From the NCBI GenBank assembly GCA_028752905.1, contig JAQNBH010000003.1:4458204-4522203 (forward strand): a stretch of DNA of 64,000 nucleotides. Direction: 5' to 3'. Shown here piece by piece: positions 34,480 to 47,454 of the stretch. The DNA is from Cladorhizidae sp. MBARI D1340-BT2 (lineage: Eukaryota; Porifera; Demospongiae; Poecilosclerida; Cladorhizidae). A program made the position numbers and the translations under genes. Positions within the stretch are counted from its first letter, which is position 1. Every line of letters starts with the position of its first letter. The notes under the pieces are model-generated. The model saw nothing but the letters and a program-made list of their open reading frames with translations, searched no databases and was not told the origin of the DNA.

Positions 34480-35703
34480 GTGGCATTTGTTAACTGTAGA
34501 GGATGGTGGTCAAGGGAGGTGGATTTGAAATGTGCTGGGGTTGGCGGAGACATTTTTGCAGAAGCAGAACGAGGTGAGCATGGCAGGATATGAGTGGTAT
34601 AACAAGAATAGAGAGGGTGGCAGGCGGGAGAGTGGAAGTGTGGGAGTTCTGGTGCATGAGAGTTTGGATTCTAGGGTGAGGAAGTCAAGAGAAGGTTTGC
34701 TGTGGGTGGAGTTAAGCGGAGCGGGGAGAAGGAAAACTATGGTAGGGGTAGTATATGTGAACCCAGAAGGAGTGAGAGAGACAGAGGGATTGTTAGGAGG
34801 ATGTGGTGAAGTATGCAGAGAGAGGTTTTGTGGGGGACTTCAATGCAAAGATTGGACTAGGAGTGGAGGACAACCCGAACAGTCATGGAAGGAGGTTGCT
34901 GGAGTTGGTTAGGGTTGGAGGGAACGAGTTGCAGTTCTGTGAGGGTTAGGTGGACATGAGAATGTGGGGAGAGAAAGTCAGTCATAGATTATATTTTGTT
35001 TAGTGAAGACATGGATGTAGCTAGTTGAGGACTCAGGCAAGCTGGATGTGGGGTCAGACCATAACATTATATGGGGAGAAATTACGTGGGGTAGGAGAGA
35101 GGTGCAAGTGAGAAAAGAGCGATATAAATGGAGAGTTGACAATAGGCTAGACTGGGAGGAGTATCAGGAGGCAGAGGAAATGTTCATGGGGTAGGAAGAG
35201 GAGGTGAGAGAGCTTGAGCAAGAGTTGGGAGGAAACATAGTTGAAGAGGTGTGGGGTAGGTGGAAGGAGAAAGTTTTAGCTGCAGCGGAGAAAGGAATTG
35301 AAAGGAAGAAGATTACCTGCAGGTCAGAGGGATGGTGGTCAGAGGATGTGGAGAAGTTAATTGGTGGTCTTTTCAATATTTATTTGATGGGAATGGCAGA
35401 GGAGTAGGAGAGAGCTGAGCTAGGAGTCAAGGTGGGGCACTTATGTATGCAGATGATGTTCTTTTGGTGGACTTGGGGGTGGAATTGCAAGCTATGTTGG
35501 ATGTGGTACAGGCTTATGTGTTAAGGTTGAAGATGAAGTTTAATAGTAAGAAGAGGAAGGTCACGGTGGTAGGGAAGAAGGAAGCAGGAGTGAATTGGAG
35601 GATTGGTGAGGAGATAATTATTGGGAGAGGTCAAAGAATTCAAATACTTGGGAGTATGGTTGCTAAGGGATAATGTTCAGTTAGAAAAGATGGCAAAGAA
35701 TTT
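34480..35703 (+). pseudogene. Non-LTR retrotransposon relic: endonuclease and RT fragment, copy 3
   Basis: Same relic as 14348-15575, with MYADDVLLVDLG kept at 35443. An extra ATTATT-type insertion near 35615 shifts the frame before FKYLG. An ACA/GAC-type gap near 34529 removes part of the endonuclease start. Confidence 0.7.
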
Positions 35704-37199
35704 ATAACCAGCTATGTATTGTTTCGTAACCGCAAATTTTGGATCGGCAGTTACATCTGCCTGCCTTCTAATATTTTCCTAACGAGTATATACGTCCTGG
35801 TGAATTTGCAAGGTTAAGGTAGTTTTTCCAGCCTTGACCTATTATTCTCTTAGTCTATTGCGTAGCGTGGCCTTTCATTTGTTTAATTTCAAGTAGTGAC
35901 AGATATTGTTATATTTGCAGGAATGAAGAAATCAGGTGGAGCTACAATATCTACTCCCGCTTTTGCTAGCAGTGGATTCGTAAGATATGAGCTACAAACA
36001 TCCTCCAATTTTGCGTTTTTCAATCAAATGTACAAGCTGAGAATGGTTCTGCAAATATATGTCAGCTTAATATTATTACATAATTATTCCAAAAAGTGTG
36101 AGTTTTTTCTTTCGATTTGTCAGATGTTCGATTTGTCAGATGTAACACAGTTTAACATGTTAGCAAGCCTCTAATATGATTTTGATCATTTCGCAAAGTA
36201 TTGGAGATATATACCCCAAACCTAATGATTTCTTACTGCGACGCTTCTGAGTTGCAAGCTACAGGCAACATGCAAACTATCCATACCAGGCAATATTCAA
36301 TATACAAATATCATCCCTTTAGGATATTATCAAATTTGATATAATTTATACCCACCTGGCAGTTTTTCTGGCAATATTTTATCTAGATCAAAATACCCAA
36401 GAAAAGTACCTATTTGCAGCGGTGCCGTTTATTAGTCCTGCTAAATAAAAGCCTTTAACCTTTTTTGTTTTATTATCAATTTCTTCTCTTGAAGAGCAAA
36501 AATTAAAGGAGCATTATTTAACAATACTCCCAAACAAAGAAATGACACCCTGATGCCCCAAATTCTTCAGCTTTTTTTATAGTTTACTCTAGGGGAAAAA
36601 ATGCTTCGGTGAGAGATATATGGACCTGCCTTGAGAAATTGCAGAAATAAAGGAGAGTAATAATATTAGTTCGCTGAATTTAGAATCACCAGGTGTAAGA
36701 ATTAAAAAAACAATAACAATAAGGGCAATACAGGGCAATACAGCGCGCATTGCAATATATACCTGCATTATAAATTTGTATAATGTTGATACTAAATGGC
36801 CCTGGAGGGCATCAGTTACTTGAGTCATATTGTGATCCTTTTTGCATGAAACTCCTTTGTAGTATTTTTGGTAATGATGATCTACTTTGACTGTACTCAA
36901 TCTCTCTTTTTTAATGCTCTAAGGGAGATTCCCTCGCGCAAGTAATCCTAGTAAGTTTAAACTTTGGCTGAAGAAAAACTTGGAAAGCCCTTTTCAATAA
37001 GCTTTTCATCCACTCCTTTTGAAACATTTTGTTTGGTGGAACATTAATTCAGTAACTATAATAAATCTATGCCGTGAAAGCTTCATCGTTCTGCCGCCGG
37101 AAGCGTAGCTACACACCCACGCTTAGAGCGCAGAGGCTCTCCGCTCTTCCTGTTGGGGGTAGCTTGCGGGAACTGGGAGTGTTCAGAAGAGGACTACCC

Positions 37200-38450
37200 A
37201 TGGCGGTCTCGTTAACCCTACTAGGAGCCATAGGTGCCGGAGGAGCATTTTACTTCTCAAAAAGGTACTGCATTGATGGTCCTATGTGCACCTGCAGAGC
37301 TGTCTTGACAGGGAAGACAGCAATAGTCACAGGAGCCAATACAGGGATAGGTCTGGAGACAGCTGTTGAACTGGCTAAGAGAGGTGCTCGACTTATTCTA
37401 GCCTGCCCAAGTGAGGAGAGGGGGGAAAGTGCAGCAAGGGAGGTGAGAGCAAGAAGCTATAACAAGGAAGTCATTTTTTCCAAAGTGGACCTATCATCCT
37501 TACAATCGGTTCGTGCTTTTTCTGCAAAGATGCTCAAGGAAGAACCTCAAATTGATATACTGGTCAATAATGCAGGTGTCATGAACTCCCCTTACACCAA
37601 GACAGAGGATGGATTTGAGCTACAATTTGGTGTCAACCATCTTTCTCACTTCTTACTCACTAACCTTCTTCTTGAACGCATGAAGGATGCCCCTTGTGCT
37701 CGTGTTGTGAATGTGTCCTCAGGTGCACACAGAAGTGGAAAGATAAACTTCGATGACTTGCAGTCTGATCAATTCTACAGCCCCTTTGGGGCATATTGTC
37801 AGAGTAAGTTGGCTAACGTGTTGTTCACGAGGTCACTTGCGAAGAGGTTGCAGGGCTCTAAAGTGTGTGTGTATTCATTACATCCTGGAGTGATCTACAC
37901 AGAGATCGCGCGTCACATGAATGGAATATTGGTTAGATATATATATACATATGACTTGAGGAAACTGGTTGGTTCATATATCCAAGTAGATGAGTTGCGA
38001 GCTGCTTTGTTATATTATCAACAACTTATCAAAAAAAAATAGACTTCCATGATAGCTATATAGCCAGACTCAGCTAAGACATGTCACTGGCAATGGGCAT
38101 ATGAAGTTGCTATAGTCATTGGCGGGAAATATAGGACTGCCCTCCCCACAAATTTTACAAATTTATTTTCATTGCCTGACTTGATATCCTTGAAACATAC
38201 TCTCACTACTGCTACTGTGCTGGTTTTTGTATTGAATCGAGCAGGATGGCTATTCTTGAGATCACCACTCCAAGGAGCACAAACTACCATCCACTGTGCA
38301 GTCTCTGAGGAAGTAGTAGGAATGAGTGGAGAGTACTTTGCAAACTGCAGAGTCGAGAAGCTCAACAACCCTCAGGCTACTGATGACCAGGTTGCAGAGC
38401 ACCTCTGGCAAGTCAGTGCTCAGCTAGTGGGACTAGAGGAGAAACAGTGA
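37200..38450 (+). pseudogene. RDH-6: retinol dehydrogenase-like SDR, splice acceptor lost
   Basis: Exon 1 (37200-37931, 732 bp) is open: MAVSLTLLGAIGAGG anchor, [18 protein letters not shown] and YCQSK. Exon 2 (38223-38450) is also open to LEEKQ. The acceptor that is GTGCAG|G in RDH-1 and RDH-4 is GTGCTG|G here, so the AG needed for splicing is gone. Without another acceptor, translation would run into the intron and stop after about 30 intron codons, losing the C-terminal block. The cofactor arginine is proline, and the changes KRYCID, CTCRAV and ARLIL are private or nearly so. Y type. The YY1-like box is deleted upstream. It could still be expressed as a truncated protein. Confidence 0.7.
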
Positions 38451-38645
38451 AGGGCTCTTTCTGGGGCCATTTTTGTTTGTGAAATAACTTTGTATAATAT
38501 ATATAGAATCAAATTTTTTATCGTCCTCTCTTCTATAATATGTATGTTTTATTTCTCTTCATCTAGGACAAGCATATAACTTGGTATTTTAGACAGATCA
38601 ATCTGTATGGGAATATCCTTTTGATGAGTGATTGTCCAATTATCA

Positions 38646-38791
38646 GACATCTGTAAGGATCTTTATGCCAAGACTGTCCTTTCCGGTGGCAGCACCATGT
38701 GCCCTAGCATTGCGGACAGGATGCAGAAGGAGATCATTGCCCTAGCCCTACCCACCAAGAACATACTCCTCCAGAATGCATGGATTGGTGA
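38646..38791 (+). pseudogene. Actin C-terminal fragment, copy 4
   Basis: Same fragment, with one base lost after AAGAACAT. The frame therefore runs on past the old stop into unrelated sequence (74-codon frame 38628-38852). Confidence 0.85.
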
Positions 38792-38854
38792 AGGGCTGCG
38801 GGTCTCTAGCGTTCTATCTTATCTAAGTCATTTATTGAGGATGAAATATTGAGT

Positions 38855-39260
38855 CAAACGTTCCCCCCATAGTAAGTAGATTGAGTCAACTGGGCTTCCT
38901 TCATCATGCGTCATCACTATATACTTCTTCAAGATACTGATCATCACTACTTATTTTTCTAACAGAAGTCCATGCTGAGTTGCAGTTATGAGTTTACCCA
39001 GAATTATATCTTTTATGATCCCACGCATATTCCAGGCACACTAGGCAGGGAGATCAGTGTGTAGTTCCTGGCACTACTGTTCTTCCTTTCTTGTGTCACA
39101 TCTAACCCATGCCCGTCTCTAGTAATAATTGAAAGAGGTTTGTCAAGGGCACATTTTTTTTGGTTGATGTGCTCTCTGCATTTTTGGCCCAATCAGTTTC
39201 AGTTTGGTAATGGTTTATTGAGGCTTGTTAAAGGAATCTCTTCAATGTAGACAGCTTCAC
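38855..39260 (-). pseudogene. LINE RT relic on the minus strand, copy 4
   Basis: Near-identical to 18552-18990. The RT block 2 and LDEGSPVDS pieces survive in broken frames. Confidence 0.55.
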
Positions 39261-39825
39261 ACCCTGGCATCTCTGTGTATCTTTAATTTGTAAAGATGGA
39301 GGTGGAGAACTCATTCACGCTCACACACATCTTGGAAACGTTTCCATGCCATTCAATTGCCCCTCTTATATACTGTTATAATGAAGGCTTATTTGATGGT
39401 TTCTTGCAGGGTTGGCCTGAAGCAGGGACACTAAACAATCAGAGCTGATGGGGGTATATATATGTACGTTGCTCTCAGCTGACATCATATGCTTTAAGAT
39501 TTATCTTTAATCAGCTTTATATTTATTATGCATACCATATATTAAATTACACAGAAGTGAAAACGCTTCTTATTAGAAATCACAACCACAGTGTTACTAG
39601 TACTCCTTTATATAATAGCAGCTGCAGGACCCGTCATTTATTCCACAAACAAAGGTCTCTCCTTCACATACGAGGAAACAAGCTATATATGGGTAGCTAT
39701 AGATAGTCAATCATGGTGGTAGTAAATCCACTTATAGATGTGCCTACTTATAGATGTGCCTAACTTGGAATTGGAATTTTTTTCTTGTCTATACAAACTT
39801 GATGCTTCACTAGAATGGGGTGGAC

Positions 39826-40150
39826 TATGAGACAACAGCTCCACTAGAACCCTAACATCAGGGATGGACTATGTATGTATCTAGACAACAGCTCCACTAG
39901 AACCCTAACATCAGGGATGGACTATGTATGTATCTAGACAACAGCTCCACTAGAACCCTAACATCAGGGATGGACTATGTATGTATCTAGACAACAGCTC
40001 CACTAGAACCCTAACATCAGGGATGGACTATGTATGTATCTAGACAACAGCTCCACTAGAACCCTAACATCAGGGATGGACTATGTATGTATCTAGACAA
40101 CAGCTCCACTAGAACCCTAACATCAGGGATGGACTATGTAGGTATCTAGA
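39826..40150. repeat. 53-bp minisatellite, array 4
   Basis: About six units of CTAGACAACAGCTCCACTAG. It ends in the same GACATGAATTTACTG junction as array 1. Confidence 0.95.
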
Positions 40151-40700
40151 CATGAATTTACTGACTGTGCTGTGTGTGCCTTTCAAACTCAAGGTCCTGT
40201 TTTTCTAGCTGGAGACTTCAATATCCACCTACCCAAATCATGTAGCACCCCAAACCAGCAGGGAAAACTAGTCTATGACCTTGGTGATCTCAAGGTCCTG
40301 TTTTTCTAGCTGGAGACTTCAACGTCCACCTACCCAACTCATGAGCACCCCAAACCAGCAGGGAAAACTAGTCAATGACCTTGCTGATCGAAACCATCTC
40401 TATCCTGTCACCAGCTCAGGTATTTCCTCTACACCTTTTTTTTTTAGGGTTCATCCGCAGCAACAGTAGATTACATCTTCCTCGATGCAGCAATTGCTTC
40501 CTATGTGAACTCATCTGAAATAGTGAGCCACCATCCACTAAATCGCTCTGCCTATCTCAGTTTATAAACACTGCAGATGTGAAAAACACACCATCTCAAC
40601 TCTCATGATTAACTGGTTGAAAGCAGTCTCAGATAGCTCTGTGCACTCACAAATTGCTGCTCTATTGAACACCACATATATAGCTGTTGATGAGTGACCT
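40148..40700 (+). pseudogene. LINE endonuclease relic with duplicated GDFNIH box, copy 4
   Basis: Same internal duplication as 8757-9310 (PVFLAGDFNIHLP, second copy with NVHLP), followed by DRNHLYPVTSSGIS and the YIFLDAAIASYV region. Broken. Confidence 0.7.
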
Positions 40701-40959
40701 ATAAAATATTTGAAACAGAGCTCTGTCTTGTTACCATCCCTGCTTTATGGTGAATTCTCTAACTTGACAAGAAATCTTGATATTTGTGGGTTCCATCCTG
40801 GGCACCTTTTCTGCAATTGCTGTCCCTACCTATTATATTTGCAGCCCAGATTGAGCAATCCTCAAGAGTGAATTATTTTGCCACCTATGTTAGTCTCAAG
40901 TTAAATGTGTGCAAGTCTGAGGGGAGACGACACCATTTTATATATTTTGATTTTTTAGT

Positions 40960-41140
40960 GTCATCTAATACCCTTAACTATGCTTCATATAATACCCTTA
41001 ACTATGCTTCATCCAATAGCCTCAACTATGCTTCATCCAATACCTGCTTCATCTAATACACTAAACTATGCTTCATCCAATACCCTTAACTATGCTTCAT
41101 CCAATAGCCTCAACTATGCTCCATCTAATACACTAAACTT
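40960..41140. repeat. 24-bp tandem repeat, copy 2
   Basis: About seven imperfect units containing CCTTAACTATGCTTCATC, as at 9585-9760. Confidence 0.8.
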
Positions 41141-41599
41141 ATAAAAACTTGTGGTTCCAACTTTAGAGCTCCATAAATTCTGCTTCACTCTGAATGAAAA
41201 TTAATTTTAGGAAATTGATTTTCAACCTGCGCACTTGACCATGTACTAACATTTTACTGCCTAATAAAAAAACACTCATTATATAGAGTAGGGCTTCCTC
41301 TAGCCACTGGCATAACCTTAACTGCCTAGCAGTTTCCAATTAAGAGCCAAGACTGCAGAGAACTCAGGCATGCAGGTTTTGAGGTCCTCAACTTTAAAAC
41401 TGCGTGAACTTGTTTGGGGATGATGGGGGGAGGTGCCAAAGATGACATGGGACGTGTCAGACATGAAGTATTTCCTCTTCTCCCACCACTTTAGCACATT
41501 TCCAATTGGCGTACTGGTCTACCAAACATTAGGCCTACTCTCCCTTCATCTTCATTTCTCCATTCTACCACCCACTCTACAGACCCTTCAGTGCCTTCT

Positions 41600-41905
41600 A
41601 CCATATCCACTCCTCACCATATCCACTCCTCACTAAACCACCAGCAAACTCCCCACAGTACAAGAAATGCACAACATCCTCCACAACACCTTCATCACAT
41701 AGCTCACATCCACCATCCCAACACATGCCACACCTTACCTTGTTACCCAAGAGTCCCACAGATGCCATCCTTAAAACCTAAAGCTCAGCCTCACTTCCCG
41801 TGTTACTGAATCCTCTCGCATATCTTTCTTGTCCAAACTCTTCTTTACAAACTTATACCACTTGAGGCTGGATTTCCCTCCCACTTCTTCAGACACTCTT
41901 CCTTA
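41600..41905 (-). pseudogene. LINE ORF2 C-terminal relic on the minus strand, copy 4
   Basis: Same CELCDEGVVEDVVHFLYC stretch as copy 1. A short duplication (CACCATATCCACTCCTC) lies near 41616-41632. Confidence 0.5.
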
Positions 41906-42278
41906 TAACATCCCTTCCACAATTCCTCCGTGTATTTGAGCCTACTAGCTCCAATGCTCCTTATCCCCTCCCCCCCCAAACTTCCTTTTCAGCTCACAAA
42001 ACTCCGACACCAACCTGAACAATAACTTAACAGTACCACACTTTTTTCACTAGCCCATTCTTTGCTATCTTCATCCAAATAACACTTTCTCACTCATTTG
42101 CGCGGAAAAGAGTGCAAGCGCGCCCAGGGGTTAAACTTACAGTTAGAAATCAGGCCGACTCTTTATTAGTTTACATGCGGGATTAATCGTTGGTCCTGGC
42201 GGCTGCAGGCAGCGGTGTCTAGTTTCTTTGGCTGTCACACTGCTATCTCGAGCCCAACTCCTGTTCAAAGACTTGGTC

Positions 42279-42457
42279 ATGTTTGCTCAACTTCCGTTCT
42301 ACAAGACCCTTCTAGGAGTCTTAGGTGCTGGAGGAGCATTTTACTTCTCAAAAAGGTACTGCATTGATGGTCCTATGTGCACCTGTTAAAGCTGTCTTGA
42401 CAGGGAAGACAGCAATAGTCACAGGAGCCAATACAGGGATAGGAGGAGAAACAGTGA
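42279..42457 (+). pseudogene. RDH-7: deleted retinol dehydrogenase relic
   Basis: Starts MFAQLPFYKTLLGV like RDH-5. An extra T after TGCACCTGT gives a TAA stop at 42387-42389. At about 42443 the sequence jumps from the GGGATAGG of exon 1 straight to AGGAGAAACAGTGA, the last codons of exon 2. More than 1 kb, including the catalytic region and the intron, is gone. A few bases of shared sequence (AGG/TAG) lie at the join. The 3' flank is block B. It cannot make an enzyme. Confidence 0.95.
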
Positions 42458-43077
42458 AGGACTGTTTCTGGGGCCATTTTTGTTTGTGAAATAACTTTTC
42501 TCTCTCTTCTCTATATGTATATGTTTATTTCACTCTTGGACGCAGGCATGTCACTCAGTATTTTAGATATGATATTTATGGGAACTTTTGGCGAGTGATT
42601 GTGCAATTAGTGTTCTTAGTAATACAGTTACCCTCTTTATATAAGCAAGAATTTCTTAGTAATACAGTTACCCTCTTTATATAAGCACGAACATTATATA
42701 AGCAAGAACATTAAAGGCAACAATTGAGGAAAGGGAAAATAAAACTTCCTATACCTGCAAGCAAGCAATTAGCATCGCCTATTTTCTGTGTGTTCAATCA
42801 ATTTATCTTTCACTTTGCCCTGATAAAACAACGTGCACACATCTCTGACCTATCATGTTGATTTAGTATATGACTATTGCAGTGAACAACAAAAGCTACT
42901 AGGGCATATTTCTCCAATATAATAGTTCTTGCTCTTAAGTTATTGCTTCTCCAGTTATCGCACAATGCAGCTCCCTAAATTCCAACATTTTTTTCTTGGA
43001 TAGAAAAGTCTCAATGAACTCTCAGTTGACATAATAACATGACAATAACCTTCTCAATGATCAACTTGGAATTGTAT

Positions 43078-43122
43078 TCTCTTGACATTTCGACTAGATG
43101 CTCTAGCCTTCATCAGGAATAA
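43078..43122 (-). ncRNA. Hammerhead ribozyme motif, Penelope type, in block B2 copy 2
   Basis: Same core as 31141-31186 on the minus strand: CTGATGA, 7-bp stem II with GCA loop, GAAA, TGTC. Copied with the block. Confidence 0.6.
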
Positions 43123-44384
43123 TGAAATGTCTAGAGAACAACAGGCTATTGTAGAATAAAGTTATCACTGTCCCAGAGTATGCATCGTACCATAAAGTTA
43201 ATAGAAGCAACATATTGTAAGTTATCTGCTTTTTTTCACTCGTGATATATACAATTTGTTTTAGTGATTATGTCACTCATGATAATTTCAGTCTTATCGA
43301 TTAAGAAGCTTTTTAGCCACAGAAATATTGATATGTTCTTTCAAGATATTGTCACCAACACCACATAAAATTGAAACAGGGTCTGGAAGTTGCCAGGATT
43401 ATTATTGGCATCATCATAATTATATAGTCTATATACTTTGAATCATCTCTTTGCCCATGTAAGAAAAGTCCTTGAAACCACAGATGTCTACAGTTTCAAT
43501 GATGGACTTTAGTTAAAAATTTCCTCTTTTGTTAAACTTGTGTGGGGTGTGAACTGCTCATAATGTTAATAAGGAATTGAATGTGCACATTTCGACAAGA
43601 ATGAGCCTTTTAAGTTATCTTTTCCTCAAAACACTAAAAAATGTTCCAAATTGAGCACAAAAAAGAGCTTGTTTCGGGGGAAATTTTTTCTACCGAAAAC
43701 TCATTTAAAGATTAGAAAAAGTTTCATAATGTTAAAAATGAACTCAAAATGTTCCAGGCATGTATTGAAGGAAAGCATTTTAAGAGCTTTCATTGCGTTG
43801 ACAAAGTTCCTTACTAAAGCCTTTTTTAAACTAAACAAGCGAACTTTCAACCAAGCACCACAGGTGTTTTCTGCATTAAATAACACACAACAGATATAGC
43901 AACCACCATTTTGTATAGTTTACTGTAAGCTAGCCAAGAATACTTCAAGAACTAAGAAGTCTGGAATTTTCAAGATTGCTGTCCTTTAAATATAACTGCT
44001 GGAAAGTAAAGCATCTTTTCAAAGATCCAAGACCATATGGCCGAAGAGCTGGTATATAGTTTAGCAGAAGTACAATCCAATATTATCGTGAGCACTTTCA
44101 GAAACTGAATCAGCTTTCTAGGGCTGCCTGTAGGTCATACACGTCTGCCCTCAACCTTCATTGCAACCGTTTCTTCTATTCTTATCATGAAAGGTGTTGT
44201 AAAACTCAAAAATAATAATAGTCATCTCTCTACATAACGGGATTCAGAGGAGTGCCAATTAGCCCTGAAAAAGAGGGGGAGGCATGTGTAGCACGAAGTT
44301 AGATTCACTTGTAAGGATGATCAGGCCAACGCTTCCTAAGCCATTTTTTTGCACATATATACAGACAAGACATGGTGGGATGAA

Positions 44385-44826
44385 TCTTGACGCCTGAAGA
44401 TTACCTATGGTAGTATAATAGGTCTCCGCCATGAGAGAGGAATGAAGTCAATGCCAACTGCTCGGCAGTCTGCCGCATGGGCACCCATCTGCCTCTCCTC
44501 CCAATCTGTAGGGCATGTCCCTGGGAGTTATTAGGAGCTTTACAATATGACAGCACAGGATGGGAGTAAGGACCAAGTACATGTCTGACAATATGACAGC
44601 ACAGGATGGGAGTAAGGAGACCAAGTACTGGGTGAAACATGTTTGTAGTGCCATATTGACAGACATACACCAAGAACTGGTGCATTGAACAGATCCTGTC
44701 AGAGTCTGTTGCTGCAGGATTGAGATAACTGCCACGGCAAGGATTGTTGGCCAGCCCACCTCCAGTTAGGGAGATAAATGTCTGCAGGGTGGCTGGATCC
44801 TGGGACCAGGGAGGGATCCTCTTCAT
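44385..44826 (-). other. Uncharacterised minus-strand ORF region, copy 4
   Basis: A 141-codon frame starts MKRIPPWSQDPATLQ as at 109-636 but diverges after DRICSMHQFLV through an insertion of about 10 bp near 44660 and an altered 56-bp repeat (two units). No domain. Confidence 0.2.
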
Positions 44827-45974
44827 GGTGCTAGGGCAGAAGTTTCAGGGGGAGATCTAGAAGGGGGTTTACTACCTATCTCTCTTTGGGGGAGGGGGGC
44901 AGGGGATTTACAAATAAGGGGACAATAGGAAGTAACTAAACCTGCCAAAACTGACTAGCAAAGCACTCCGAGGTTCCCCTGTTGCCACACAAAGATCTGG
45001 AGCATGTTATCATGTGTAACTGCCAACATCCCCAAAGAAACTTGAGTTCACCATTTGCACATATGCATATTTATAAAATTGTGTTACTATGTGTCTATGT
45101 GTTTTTTTTTAACTCTTTGAAATGTAAGGAGCAGTCATGGGAAATTTCCAACTCACTGAAGCTGTTATATAAAAGCCAAATAAAACTTGTATAATGCATT
45201 GTCCATAAGCAGCGACTCGATGGTTTTATGCATTGGTTATCTATAGATCTACAACTTGTGTGATCACAATGTCAAATGTCTGAGAAGCACCCTCAGGTAA
45301 GCTGCTTCAGTGTTTCTGTGTTATAAAATGTTCAAAATAGCACTGAGAAACAGAAGAGCACTCTAGAACTGTGAGAAAGCTACAAACTGCAGCTGTAGCT
45401 ATAGCAGCTGCATTGGTCTAAGTTTGGTAAAGAAGGTACCACAAATCAAAATTTACTTGATTAGCTACTAATGGATGCAGCTATATAGGCTAGCCACACA
45501 GCTTGCATATATAATATTGTGGAGCGCTTGAGTGCTGTGAGAAAGCACCAAAGAAGGAAATCTATTACTACAAAGCTAGCTACCAGTTTTCTAAGAAGTC
45601 TACCTAACATTGAATAAAATGTGGAAGCCCTCTTCCCCCCTCGGCCCTGAGTTTGGGCCGCAGACAATTAATCATCGAAGGAAAGAGAGTCTGAGTGGAA
45701 ATTGAGGTGTGATTATGGTGAGGGGGTGAATCGGCAGCATCAGAAGGGTCTCCAGCAGGTAAGACTGGAGAAAGCATGCGGGGAAAGAAGTCGGTATGGT
45801 AAAGTAGGGTGGGGAGAAGGGGGAGTGGCAGGAATGTGGATGGATGCCAGGAGGAAGAGTCGAGTGGAACGATGTGTCCACTGCAGCTTGGTACATGTGG
45901 GCTGCCGGGGGGGGGGGGGACACTCCGGCGGATAACACAGAGGGGGTTGGAGAGAGGCAAGGACCATCAGGGGA

Positions 45975-46150
45975 GGAAGCACCTGGAGGGGGGTCATCCA
46001 TCAGGTGGGGGAGCACCGAGAGGGGAGTCATTCATCAGTGGGGGGGCACTGGGAGGGGAGTCATCCATCAGTGGGGGGGCACTGGGAGGGGAGTCATTCA
46101 TCAGTTGGGGGGCCCTGGGAGGGGAGTCATCCATCAGGTGGGGGAGCACC
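45975..46150. repeat. 33-bp tandem repeat in block B copy 4
   Basis: About five units with GGGAGGGGAGTCATCCATCA. Other block B copies have a single unit. The period is a multiple of three, so it appears on both strands as spurious repeats such as MDDSPPSAPP. Confidence 0.85.
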
Positions 46151-46280
46151 AGTTGGCCAAAGCGAATATGTCCAAGATCACGAACATGAAGGACAAATCG
46201 CAGTTGTGAGTGCAAAAAGTTTGTTAAGGAGGGTGGGGGGTGGGAGAGGGACCAAAGATAGGGAAACTGGGCGGTTGAGT

Positions 46281-47454
46281 GTGGCATTTGTTAACTGTAG
46301 AGGATGGTAGTCAAGGGAGGTGGATTTGAAGACAAAGAAGTTTGATGTGCTGGGGTTGGCGGAGACATTTTTGCAGAAGGAGGACGAGGTGAGCATGGCA
46401 GGATATGAGTGGTATAGTAAGAATAGAGAGGGTGGCAGGCGGGAGAGTGGAAGTGTGGGAGTTCTGGTGCATGAGAGTTTGGATTCTAGTGTGAGGAAGT
46501 CAAGAAGGTTTGCTGTAAAACTATGGTAGGGGTAGTGTATGTGAACCCAGAAGGAGTGAGAGAGACAGAGGGATTGTTTGGTATTACAGGAGGATGTGGT
46601 GAAGTATGAAGAGAAAGGTTTTGATGTTGTTATAATGGGGGACTTCAATGCAAAGATTGGACTAGGAGTGGAGGACAACCCGAACAGTCATGGAAGGAGG
46701 TTGCTGGAGTTGGTTAGGGTTGGAGGGAACGAGTTGCAGTTCTGTGAGGGTTAGGTGGACATGAGAATGTGGGGAGAGAAAGTCAGTCATAGATTATATT
46801 TTGTTTAGTGAAGACATGGATGTAGCTAGTTGAGGACTCAGGCAAGCTGGGTAGGAGAGAGGTGCAAGTGAGAAAAGAGTGATATAAATGGAGAGTTGAC
46901 AATAGGGAGGAGTATCAGGAGGCAGAGGAAATGTTCATGGGGTAGGAAGAGGAGGTGAGAGAGCTTGATCAAGAGTTGGGAGGAAACATAGTTGAAGAGG
47001 TGTGGGGTAGGTGGAAGGAGAAAGTTTTAACTGCAGCGGAGAAAGGAATTGAAAGGAAGAAGATTACCTGCAGGTCAGAGGGATGGTGGTCAGAGGATGT
47101 GGAGAAGTTAATTGGTGGTCTTTTCAATATTTATTTGATGGGAATGGCAGAGGAGTAGGAGAGAGCTGAGCTAGGAGTCAAGGTGGGGCACTTATGTATG
47201 CAGATGATGTGCTTTTGGTGGACTTGGGGGTGGAATTGCAAGCTATGTTGGATGTGGTACAGGCTTATGTGTTAAGGTTGAAGGTGAAGTTTAATAGTAA
47301 GAAGAGGAAGGTCACGGTGGTAGGGAAGAAGGAAGCGGGAGTGAATTGGAGGATTGGTGAGGAGATATTGGGAGAGGTCAAAGAATTCAAATACTTGGGA
47401 GTATGGTTGCTAAGGGATAATGTTCAGTTAGAAAAGATGGCAAAGAATTTATAA
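46281..47454 (+). pseudogene. Non-LTR retrotransposon relic: endonuclease and RT fragment, copy 4
   Basis: The best-preserved endonuclease start (VDLKTKKFDVLGLAETFLQ, then YEWYSKNREGG, GVLVHESLD). The MGDFNAKIG box is intact in sequence at about 46640. MYADDVLLVDLG lies at 47194. Two small deletions (near 46510 and 46850) and the missing RT fingers make it dead. Confidence 0.7.

Larger units (their letters stand above)
30579..37070. repeat. Intergenic block B, copy 3 (subtype B2)
   Basis: Like 12210-16740, but an extra stretch of about 1.6 kb (30770-32380) sits between the 3' flank and the minus-strand ORF. It holds a hammerhead motif (31141-31186) and no recognisable protein; a 71-codon minus-strand frame at 31699-31914 has no domain. 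After that: minus-strand ORF region with eight 56-bp units, AT-rich gene-free DNA, G run at about 34279, LINE relic (34480-35703), exon-like segment (35921-35979), AATAAA near 36443, AT-rich DNA. Confidence 0.8.
38451..42110. repeat. Intergenic block A, copy 4 (subtype A1)
   Basis: In order: actin fragment (38646), minus-strand RT relic (38855-39260), AT-rich gene-free DNA, short 53-bp array (39826-40150), LINE endonuclease relic with the GDFNIH duplication (40148-40700), 24-bp repeats (40960-41140), minus-strand LINE 3' relic (41600-41905), short C run, block A promoter. Same subtype as 5964-10690. Confidence 0.8.
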
